Under the pieces are notes generated by a model, which was not told where the DNA came from, did no database searches, and saw only the letters and a program-made list of their open reading frames with translations. The translations under genes were made by a program, and so were the position numbers. Shown here in pieces: positions 57,991 to 64,000 of a DNA stretch of 64,000 nt; position 1 is the first letter of the stretch; every line of letters starts with the position of its first letter. The DNA lies in the NCBI RefSeq assembly GCF_002211365.1, contig NZ_LOKZ01000016.1, positions 1-64,000 of the forward strand, read 5' to 3'. Origin of the DNA: Rhizobium sp. R711 (GTDB lineage: Bacteria; Pseudomonadota; Alphaproteobacteria; Rhizobiales; Rhizobiaceae).

Positions 57991-58311
57991 TCAGCCACGC
58001 GGCGCGAAGAGAATCATCGCCGTGCCGCAAAGGCAGACGAACGCACCGCCGATGTCCCAGCGGTCGGGCACACGGCTCTCGACGATCCACAGCCACATCA
58101 GGGAAGCCACGATATAGATACCGCCATAGGCGGCGAAGGTGCGGCCTGCCGCCTCACTTGGTACAAAGGTCAGGAGCCATGCAAATAGCGCCAAGGACAC
58201 TATGCCGGGCGCCAACCACCATACGGGCTTTGCCATTCTCAGCCAGGCCCAGAAGGCAAAGCAACCGGCAATCTCGAAAACAGCGGCAGCGGCATAGATG
58301 ATATAAGTCAC
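57991..58311 (-). CDS. YnfA-family (UPF0060) small membrane protein
   Basis: This 106-residue protein has four membrane helices and the YnfA pattern [30 protein letters not shown] and [15 protein letters not shown]. Members resemble small multidrug resistance proteins and may export small cations. It is divergent from the Nudix gene across 85 bases. Confidence 0.92.
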   Translation of the reverse strand: MTYIIYAAAAVFEIAGCFAFWAWLRMAKPVWWLAPGIVSLALFAWLLTFVPSEAAGRTFAAYGGIYIVASLMWLWIVESRVPDRWDIGGAFVCLCGTAMILFAPRG

Positions 58312-58396
58312 GAGAGCTCCTTCGAATCGCCGAGCTCAATATCCGGCGGAACTAAGGCGGCGCCAAGCACAACCAATAGAGATCAATGCGGCATCC

Positions 58397-58816
58397 ATGA
58401 GTTCCATTCCGAAGGCGGCCTCCTCCGCCATCCTCCAGCGTGGCAACCGGTTCCTCCTCGTGCTCCGGCGCAATCCGCCGTCAGCCGATATGTATGCCTT
58501 CCCGGGAGGACGGGCCGAGCCTGACGAAACGCCCGAGGAAACCGCGCTGCGTGAATTTGAGGAGGAAACAGGCATAAAAGCTCGTAGCCCTCAACTCTTC
58601 GCAACGTATGACCTCAAGACACATGCCGCCGACGGCAGCGTCGTCAGCCACTTCTTCCTTTCCGTGTTTCGCGTCGAGGCAGACGACACGGCCGCCGCCC
58701 ATGCAGCCGACGATGCTGCCGACCTCGGCTGGTTCACCGTAGAAGAGATCCGCCGGCTGCCCGTCCCTCAAAGCGTGCTTGAATGTGCCGAACGCTTGGC
58801 GTCCAGCAACGAATAA
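58397..58816 (+). CDS. Nudix hydrolase
   Basis: This 139-residue protein contains the complete Nudix box GGRAEPDETPEETALREF followed by EEETGI near residues 36-60. The substrate is a nucleoside diphosphate linked to another group; which one cannot be told. Confidence 0.9.
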   Translation: MSSIPKAASSAILQRGNRFLLVLRRNPPSADMYAFPGGRAEPDETPEETALREFEEETGIKARSPQLFATYDLKTHAADGSVVSHFFLSVFRVEADDTAAAHAADDAADLGWFTVEEIRRLPVPQSVLECAERLASSNE

Positions 58817-58870
58817 GCAGGTGGAAATTCCAGCAAGCGCCTTGCTCCCGTCACCGTCAGGGTATCAACT

Positions 58871-59305
58871 ATGTGCATGATTCCCGTTCGATGCGTGTTC
58901 CTGTCTCTTGCATTGTGCGCAAGCGCCGCCCTACCTGCCCCCGCATGGGCACAGGGCCCAACGCCGACACTGCCGGAGGAGAATGCGCCAAAAACGGTCA
59001 CCGTACCCTATGACGACAAGCTCTCCCGGCTTGCCGAAGTGTTGGGGTCGGTTCACTATCTAAGGACACTGTGCAAGGCGGAAAACAGCGGCGAATGGCG
59101 AGGACGCATGCAGCAATTGCTTGATTCAGAGGCCAAAGACGAGCCGCAGCGGAAGGAACAACTGACCGCGGCCTTCAATCGTGGCTATCGCGCCTTTGCG
59201 TCTGTTTATACGGATTGCACGCAGGCAGCCATCGTGGCAGAAGAGCGATACCGTGCCGAAGGTGCAACACTTGCCACAGAAATTACGTCACGGTTCGGAA
59301 ATTAA
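58871..59305 (+). CDS. Exported TIGR02301-type protein
   Basis: This 144-residue protein has a signal peptide (FLSLALCASAALPAPAWAQG). Its mature part has DDKLSRLAEVLGSVHYLRTLC, AFNRGYRAFASVYTDCTQAA and two cysteines that could pair. It matches the TIGR02301 family of alphaproteobacterial periplasmic proteins of unknown function. Its stop codon overlaps a CtrA box directed at the next gene. Confidence 0.75.
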   Translation: MCMIPVRCVFLSLALCASAALPAPAWAQGPTPTLPEENAPKTVTVPYDDKLSRLAEVLGSVHYLRTLCKAENSGEWRGRMQQLLDSEAKDEPQRKEQLTAAFNRGYRAFASVYTDCTQAAIVAEERYRAEGATLATEITSRFGN

Positions 59306-59316
59306 CGGTTAATTAA
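59302..59316. promoter_or_regulatory. Perfect CtrA box (TTAA-N7-TTAA)
   Basis: TTAA (59302-59305), seven bases, then TTAA (59313-59316) give the exact full-site consensus of the cell-cycle regulator CtrA. An additional TTAA lies within the spacer. It is 90 bases before the start of the next small gene and overlaps the stop of the preceding one. Confidence 0.6.
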
Positions 59317-59405
59317 CCTCTTTTCGCACCCGGCCGTGTCGTTTTGGGAAAAGGCTGATAAGGTTGTTAACTAGGCAGTAAGGCATGCAGTTTGAGGAAA
59401 TGACA

Positions 59406-59663
59406 ATGGAACCAAGCCTCAATGACATCGACGACATGATCGTTCATGAGAAGACTCAGGCGGCCTTGGAGTACCATAACGAAGCCTGGGCTGACGGCAT
59501 GGCAGACGGAATCGAACCTGAGATCATCGCCGATACAGCAATCATCCACGCGCTACGTGAGACCATTCGCCTTCATGGCGAAAACAGTGCCGAGGCGCTG
59601 CTGGATTCCTTGCGCGAGCGTATGCTTGCCGGCGAGTTTTCTCCGAACCGCACCTTGCAATAA
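59406..59663 (+). CDS. Small conserved hypothetical protein (85 aa)
   Basis: This acidic protein of 85 residues has no signal peptide. It is largely helical by eye (DDMIVHEKTQAALEYHNEAWADGMADG, ENSAEALLDSLRERMLAG). The third ATG (59406) is preferred over 59385 and 59400 because GAGGAA lies seven bases before it. It sits behind a CtrA box and 17 bases before the next gene. Function is unknown. Confidence 0.65.
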   Translation: MEPSLNDIDDMIVHEKTQAALEYHNEAWADGMADGIEPEIIADTAIIHALRETIRLHGENSAEALLDSLRERMLAGEFSPNRTLQ

Positions 59664-59680
59664 CGATCACAGAGAGTTTC

Positions 59681-60427
59681 ATGCATACCGCTAGGGACAA
59701 TGCTTCGCGGCCCGCCATCGCGCCGCTTTTGCTTGCAATCGGCCTTAGCGCCAGCAGCTTTTTGACCGGGACCTCGGCCCTGGCGCTTTCCGAGTTGCAG
59801 AAGACCCCAGGACAGGCTGAGAAGAGCGCTCCAGCGCAAGGCAGCGACAAGCCGGCGCCGTCCCCAACCGCGCCCGGCGTTCCGATGCCAGACCCGTTGG
59901 TCAATTCGCAGGCCGGCCAGGGCAACGACAAGACGCCCGGCGCCCTGGACAACTCGAAGCCTGTCGAGGTCATCTACGATATCAGCAAGGTTCCCGAACC
60001 GGTTCGGAAGATGCGCGAGCAGATTGTCGAAGCTGCCGCTTCCGGCGACCTCGAGCGCCTGCGCCCCCTACTCGGCACGGGCTCCGGCCAGACCCAGGTG
60101 ACGGTCGGAGAGCCGACGGACGACCCGATCAATGCGCTGAAAGACCTTTCGGGCGATCCCGAAGGCGATGAGATCCTGGCGATTATGCTCGACGTTATTT
60201 CCACGGGCTTTGTCCACGTTGGCCAAGGCACGGCTGACGAGATGTATGTCTGGCCTTATTTCGCCGAGAAGGATCTGAAGGCACTAACGCCCCCCGAACG
60301 AGTGGAATTGCTGCGCATCGTCACAGCGGGCGACCTAGCCGACATGCAGGAATTCGGTGGCTATAATTTCTATCGGTTGGGGATCACCCCTGACGGCAAG
60401 TGGAAGTATTTCACCGCCGGCGACTGA
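59681..60427 (+). CDS. Exported hypothetical protein
   Basis: This 248-residue protein has a signal peptide (LLLAIGLSASSFLTGTSALA). A Pro/Ala/Gln-rich linker follows (about 40-95), then a globular part from about 100 with KMREQIVEAAASGDLERLRPLL and GGYNFYRLGITPDGKWKYFTAGD at the end. I recognise no characterised family, though similar proteins appear to be common in rhizobia. It follows the small CtrA-box gene closely and may share its transcript. Confidence 0.7.
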   Translation: MHTARDNASRPAIAPLLLAIGLSASSFLTGTSALALSELQKTPGQAEKSAPAQGSDKPAPSPTAPGVPMPDPLVNSQAGQGNDKTPGALDNSKPVEVIYDISKVPEPVRKMREQIVEAAASGDLERLRPLLGTGSGQTQVTVGEPTDDPINALKDLSGDPEGDEILAIMLDVISTGFVHVGQGTADEMYVWPYFAEKDLKALTPPERVELLRIVTAGDLADMQEFGGYNFYRLGITPDGKWKYFTAGD

Positions 60428-60489
60428 GGCTTGCGATCCCATTAGCGAAGACATACTTCTGAGCGATAACGAACGCGACAGGTGCCGCC

Positions 60490-61323
60490 ATGCCAGCCGT
60501 ATTTCTGAAGAACCGCTCGCTCATAAGGGTCAGCGGCTCGGAGGCACAATCATTTCTACAGAACCTGATCACGACGGATCTTGCCGCGCTCGCGGCGGAT
60601 GAAGCACGACCGGGTGCGCTGTTGACCCCGCAGGGCAAAATCCTGTTCGACTTCATGACCTGGCGGGACGCAGACGGGTTCGTCATCGAAACGGACGACG
60701 ATCAGCGGGATGCGCTGCTCAAGCGACTGACGATGTATAAGCTCCGGGCAGCCGTCGACCTGTCGCCTGCGGGCGAAGGCGTGACGGTTTCCTGGGAGAG
60801 CACGAATACCGGACCAGCCGACAGCCGTTTTGCCAAGGCAGGCGTTACGCTTGTCCGCCAAGCAGGGCAGCACGGCACTGATGATCCCGACACTTACGAT
60901 GCGTTGCGCATAACAAACGGCGTTGCCGTGTCCGGGCGGGACTATGCGCTCCAGGACGCCTTCCCGCACGATGTCCTGATGGATTTCAACGGCGGGCTCT
61001 CCTTCAAGAAGGGCTGCTATGTCGGTCAGGAGGTCGTCTCGCGCATGCAGCATCGCGGAACCGCGCGCCGCCGCGTCGTCACTGTGACGACCCCGACGGC
61101 GCTGCCGCCCTCCGGGACGGAGATCACTGCCGCGGGCAAGCCGGTCGGCGCGCTCGGCTCGGTCGCCGGAAGAAGGGGCCTTGCGATCGTTCGCATCGAC
61201 CGTGCCGGCGAGGCCATCGCGACAGGTGCGCCTCTGTTGGCGGGCGAGACGCCCGTCACCCTCGAACTGCCGGCTTGGACAGGGTTGACGTTCCCGTCGG
61301 CGACGGATGAGGCCAGCGCGTGA
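60490..61323 (+). CDS. ygfZ: YgfZ/GcvT folate-binding iron-sulfur cluster maturation protein
   Basis: This 277-residue protein has the YgfZ signature KGCYVGQE (Lys174-Glu181) with the essential Cys176, and the GcvT-like folate-binding fold. In E. coli YgfZ helps assembly or repair of certain Fe-S enzymes. Its stop overlaps the GTG start of the HD gene by 4 bp, starting a three-gene coupled cassette. Confidence 0.92.
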   Translation: MPAVFLKNRSLIRVSGSEAQSFLQNLITTDLAALAADEARPGALLTPQGKILFDFMTWRDADGFVIETDDDQRDALLKRLTMYKLRAAVDLSPAGEGVTVSWESTNTGPADSRFAKAGVTLVRQAGQHGTDDPDTYDALRITNGVAVSGRDYALQDAFPHDVLMDFNGGLSFKKGCYVGQEVVSRMQHRGTARRRVVTVTTPTALPPSGTEITAAGKPVGALGSVAGRRGLAIVRIDRAGEAIATGAPLLAGETPVTLELPAWTGLTFPSATDEASA

Positions 61324-61925
61324 CCACAAAGGCGCCGCGCGCGTGGCAACGCATGCTTTCTGGCCGCCGTCTCGACCTGCTCGATCCGTCTCCGCTTGAC
61401 GTCGAGGTCAGCGATATCGCGTACGGGTTGGCGCGGGTCGCCCGCTGGAATGGGCAGACCTTTGGTGATCACGCTTTTTCGGTCGCCCAGCACTGCCTCC
61501 TTGTCGAGGATATTTTCCGCCGCCTGAATGAAGCAACTGCCGATCAATGTCTCATGGCACTGCTGCACGATGCGCCGGAATATGTCATCGGCGACATGAT
61601 TTCGCCGTTCAAGTCGGTCGTCGGCGGTGGATACAAAGCCGTCGAAAAGCGGCTGGAAGCAGCCGTCCACCTTCGCTTTGGCCTGCCGCCTCACCCGACG
61701 CGAGAACTCAAGGACAAGATCAAGAAGGCCGACACCATCGCCGCCTACTTCGAGGCAACACAGCTTGCCGGCTTCACCTCGGCGGAGGCGCAGAAATTCT
61801 TCGGTCAGCCACGCGGGATCACCAAAGACATGCTGCTGATGACGCCCTTGCCGGCTGTCGAGGCGCAGCGCCTTTTTTGCGAGCGCTTCGAGGCAATCGA
61901 GGCGATGCGGAGCGGCAGGGCATGA
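61320..61925 (+). CDS. HD-domain phosphohydrolase (YfbR-like)
   Basis: This 201-residue protein has RWNGQ followed by His58 in SVAQHCLLV, His83 and Asp84 in ALLHDAPEYVIGD, and further acidic residues, the metal set of HD domains. YfbR-like enzymes dephosphorylate deoxynucleoside monophosphates, which is a guess here. It starts with GTG inside the ygfZ stop and its own stop overlaps the DSP gene (ATGA). Confidence 0.85.
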   Translation: MTTKAPRAWQRMLSGRRLDLLDPSPLDVEVSDIAYGLARVARWNGQTFGDHAFSVAQHCLLVEDIFRRLNEATADQCLMALLHDAPEYVIGDMISPFKSVVGGGYKAVEKRLEAAVHLRFGLPPHPTRELKDKIKKADTIAAYFEATQLAGFTSAEAQKFFGQPRGITKDMLLMTPLPAVEAQRLFCERFEAIEAMRSGRA

Positions 61926-62458
61926 CTATCATCATTGTCGCGCCTCTTGCCCGGATCGCCGAGATGGCGGTCAGGCATGGTGCGCGTGAGATGATCAGCC
62001 TGATGGCGAATGAGCACGCCTTCCACCGGCCTGGGGTGATCCAGGCACATCGGCATCTTCTCCTCAATATGAACGACATCGCCTTCAAGGGAACCGGCAA
62101 TCTCATCGCGCCTGATGAAACCCATGTTCGAGCGATCATCGATTTCGCGCGCGATTGGGATCAACGTGCACCTCTTCTCATCCACTGCTGGATGGGCGTA
62201 TCCCGCTCGCCCGCGGCCGCTTTGATCGCCGCTCTCGCGCTGTTCCCCGAACAAGACGACAGCGCGCTGGTTCGCCGGCTGCGCGCCGCCTCACCTTATG
62301 CGACACCCAATGCCCGGCTCGTTCAAATCGGTGACGACATGCTCGGTCGCGGCGGGCGATTGGTGGCCTCGGTTCGCGCCATTGGCAGGGGTGTCGATGC
62401 GGACGGAAATGCGCCGTTTACGCTGAACCCGGAAGAGCCGACCGCCGGAACGTTTTGA
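61922..62458 (+). CDS. Dual-specificity/tyrosine phosphatase-like protein
   Basis: This 178-residue protein has the CX5R phosphatase loop as HCWMGVSRSPAAAL with Cys89 and Arg95. The usual preceding WPD-type acid loop is not obvious. It may be a tyrosine phosphatase or act on phosphorylated sugars or lipids. The ATG at 61922 overlaps the HD gene stop; the frame is open far upstream but only shadows other genes. Confidence 0.82.
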   Translation: MTIIIVAPLARIAEMAVRHGAREMISLMANEHAFHRPGVIQAHRHLLLNMNDIAFKGTGNLIAPDETHVRAIIDFARDWDQRAPLLIHCWMGVSRSPAAALIAALALFPEQDDSALVRRLRAASPYATPNARLVQIGDDMLGRGGRLVASVRAIGRGVDADGNAPFTLNPEEPTAGTF

Positions 62459-62471
62459 GTCGGTGCCGGTT

Positions 62472-62489
62472 AACCTCCTAGAGGAGGTT
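62472..62489 (+). promoter_or_regulatory. Inverted repeat that buries the ribosome binding site of the next gene
   Basis: AACCTCC (62472-62478) pairs exactly with GGAGGTT (62483-62489) around TAGA. The right arm is the Shine-Dalgarno sequence of the gene starting at 62495. In RNA the hairpin would hide the site, as in RNA thermometers and some autoregulated genes. Confidence 0.55.
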
Positions 62490-62494
62490 GATCG

Positions 62495-63067
62495 ATGTCG
62501 CTACAGAACTATCGCGATACGTTTGTAAGCTGTCTGGCAACGCTCAAGGGCCTAACCAGCGCATCGGACGCGTATATGCGGTTTCGATGGCAGGCGATTT
62601 ATCTGACGCGTGATCGATTTTCCTATTTCTTTCGCGGCGACCTGAATGTCGGGAAAGCCAGCTTCTTCGGCCAGCAGATGGACATGACCACCGGCGCCAC
62701 AACTCCAGTTCCTGCAAGCTCGATCGCGCTCTACGGAGCGACATTTGGGCTCAACGAGACGATCGCCGTCTATAGTGGACCGCAGAAGTCGGTGATCGAC
62801 GTTGCTGATGCTTTCAGGGAGGGCATGGAGGAATATCAGGCCGAGTTCTTCTATGTCAGGATGAGCCTGATGCATATGGGAAACGAAGGCCGCATGGGCT
62901 TTGCCACCGATCCTCGCCTGCGCGAGAACACAAACATCATATTCGTTGGACTGGAAGACCACACAACAGCCGACCTCCTCGAAACGAGCAGAGTCGGGCA
63001 ATGGATCGCGACGGATAAGCCAATGGCGTCAATCGAATGGTACGCCGAACGATACTACTATCACTGA
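62495..63067 (+). CDS. Hypothetical protein (190 aa)
   Basis: This protein has no signal peptide or clear membrane segment. It is rich in aromatic residues (RFSYFFRGDL, EFFYVRMSL, EWYAERYYYH at the C terminus). I recognise no domain. It is preceded by a ribosome binding site inside a perfect inverted repeat. It stands alone between the ygfZ cassette and sodC. Confidence 0.7.
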   Translation: MSLQNYRDTFVSCLATLKGLTSASDAYMRFRWQAIYLTRDRFSYFFRGDLNVGKASFFGQQMDMTTGATTPVPASSIALYGATFGLNETIAVYSGPQKSVIDVADAFREGMEEYQAEFFYVRMSLMHMGNEGRMGFATDPRLRENTNIIFVGLEDHTTADLLETSRVGQWIATDKPMASIEWYAERYYYH

Positions 63068-63092
63068 CTGAACGACATCAGACAGAAACAGC

Positions 63093-63608
63093 TTATTTAA
63101 TGATACCGCATGCGAGACGTTCGCCTGCGTCGCCTGCGGGCTGGCTGCGATAATCATCGGAATTGGAATGAACGATCAGTGCTCTGCCACGGATGCCGTC
63201 GGTCTTGCCGTCCAGAGTGACCATGCTGTCAAACACCTGTGCCCGCAGAACGCCATCCTGGTCAACATACTGATTGGGCATGTCGCCGGCGTGAGGTCCC
63301 TTTGCGGACAGCAGCCCGTGCTCGGCTTTCGTCGGGTTGAAGTGCTTTCCAGCGGACTCATGGTGCCCGGCGGCGTCACATTTACCGGTCTCGTGAATAT
63401 GAAATGCAACCCATTTGTTTGCTGGCAATCCAGTCACCTCGACTTCGATCAGGACGCCACCACTAGCTGCAGCCGTCAGAGTAGCCCGACCGCTTGCCTT
63501 TCCATCGGCACCCACGAAATCCGCGGTCGCCGTCTGCTTGTCCTGAGCCAGCGCGGCTAAAGAGACCGCAATGAACGTCAGAGCGGCAATCGAGAGAATT
63601 GCTTTCAT
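63093..63608 (-). CDS. sodC: Periplasmic Cu/Zn superoxide dismutase
   Basis: This 171-residue precursor has a signal peptide (ILSIAALTFIAVSLAALAQD). It carries the copper and zinc ligands: His70 and His72 (FHIHETGKC), His89 (SAGKHFNP), then HAGDMPN and VHSNSDDY. Cys77 and the cysteine in ERLACGII form the usual disulfide. It removes superoxide in the periplasm, which may help rhizobia in contact with plant oxidative bursts. ATG 63608 is chosen to match the signal peptide; the open frame before it is a shadow. Confidence 0.92.
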   Translation of the reverse strand: MKAILSIAALTFIAVSLAALAQDKQTATADFVGADGKASGRATLTAAASGGVLIEVEVTGLPANKWVAFHIHETGKCDAAGHHESAGKHFNPTKAEHGLLSAKGPHAGDMPNQYVDQDGVLRAQVFDSMVTLDGKTDGIRGRALIVHSNSDDYRSQPAGDAGERLACGIIK

Positions 63609-63681
63609 TGGAGCTTCCTTCCTTTGCATCGCTGCTTCCAACGTCCGAGGCGTGAAGCTGTTCCTGAATTGGCAACAAAGA

Positions 63682-63707
63682 AAAGCCGGCCGCGAGGGGC
63701 CGGCTTT
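63682..63707 (-). terminator. Intrinsic terminator downstream of the EF-hand gene
   Basis: AAAGCCGGCC (63682-63691) pairs exactly with GGCCGGCTTT (63698-63707). On the minus strand it is followed by a T-rich run and lies 20 bases after the EF-hand gene stop. Confidence 0.85.
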
Positions 63708-63727
63708 CACAATTCACACAGGATACA

Positions 63728-64000
63728 TCAGGCGACGACGTCGAGATCGTATTGGCCGTACGTGCTCTTATACAGATCGTAAGAAGTGTTCTGCTGGGAC
63801 TGCTGGTAGAAATTGACGCTTCCGCTCTCACGCGTCGCCATCATGAACTGAAGCACGCTGCCCGAGAGTTTTCGTGCAAATTCCTGCGTGCCATCTTCTT
63901 CGCTCAGTTGCTTCAAAATGCCCGGCTTATCATCAGCCGCCCGCTCGCCACGGCTCAGCACGCCGTCGCCATTTGTGTCCAGCCGCGACAACGTCGCGAG
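63728..64000 (-). CDS. EF-hand domain protein (partial, 5' end outside window)
   Basis: The visible 90 residues begin within an EF-hand loop DTNGDGVLSRGE with the ligand positions filled, then a helical part and an unusual Gln/Tyr-rich C terminus (NFYQQSQQNTSYDLYKSTYGQ). The frame stays open to the window end, and the TTG near the edge is an internal leucine. The protein is probably calcium binding. Its N terminus, and any signal peptide, is not visible. Confidence 0.75.
   Translation of the reverse strand, partial: LATLSRLDTNGDGVLSRGERAADDKPGILKQLSEEDGTQEFARKLSGSVLQFMMATRESGSVNFYQQSQQNTSYDLYKSTYGQYDLDVVA

Overview
The window is a piece of a high-GC alphaproteobacterial chromosome, most likely from the Rhizobiaceae (Rhizobium, Ensifer or a close relative). 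The reasons are the gene order fabD-fabG-acpP-fabF-mltG-yicC-gmk, the block lptF-lptG-lptD-surA-pdxA-rsmA, the backbone rpsF-rpsR-DUF2232-rplI-dnaB-alr-radA-cvpA-purF, a perfect CtrA box (TTAA-N7-TTAA), and a RIME1-type intergenic palindrome upstream of psd. I see no rRNA, tRNA, CRISPR array or prophage. About 67 protein genes are supported. Most are housekeeping genes at tight operon spacing.

Layout. 1-1.4 kb: an IS110-family insertion sequence with an intact DEDD transposase and a structured upstream region that may encode a bridge RNA. 1.7-4.2 kb: a lipoprotein polysaccharide deacetylase, a probable D-galactose 1-dehydrogenase and a GrpB-family protein. 4.2-6.1 kb (minus): holC and pepA, overlapping by 4 bp. 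6.3-14.8 kb (plus): a PAP2-family lipid phosphatase, then the LPS export genes lptF, lptG and lptD, a SurA-like chaperone, pdxA and rsmA. 14.9-21.4 kb (minus): gmk, yicC, mltG, fabF, acpP, fabG and fabD. 21.6-24.6 kb: an aldo/keto reductase and a class III cyclase fused to TolB-like and TPR regions.

24.6-41.1 kb is the ribosomal/replication backbone. rpsF, rpsR, a DUF2232 membrane protein and rplI are followed by dnaB, alr, radA, cvpA and purF, then an SDR. Three accessory modules sit between backbone genes, all on the minus strand: a marR-emrB-emrA efflux operon with an operator over its -10 box, an araC-azlC-azlD export unit in which a 20-bp element is repeated upstream of both araC and azlC, and a LysE-family exporter.

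41.1-50.2 kb: a GH25 muramidase, then a translationally coupled string cysS-gfa-gfa-gfa-pip, followed by cimA, a PCMT-like methyltransferase, rarD and a LOG-family protein. 50.3-56.2 kb: a membrane-anchored LysM protein with internal duplications, an Atm1-type ABC transporter, and psd-pssA for phosphatidylethanolamine synthesis. 56.3-64 kb: a 46-residue small protein, an ArgO-like exporter, SRAP (YedK), YnfA, a Nudix hydrolase, a TIGR02301-type exported protein, a small gene behind the CtrA box, an exported protein of unknown function, a coupled ygfZ-HD-DSP cassette, an unknown protein whose ribosome binding site lies in a perfect inverted repeat, sodC, and an EF-hand protein cut by the window end.

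The strongest candidates for new biology are regulatory: the AraC/azl repeat, the CtrA box with its small gene, the RBS hairpin at 62.5 kb, the MarR operator and the possible IS110 bridge RNA. Next come the gfa triplet and the LysM protein architecture.
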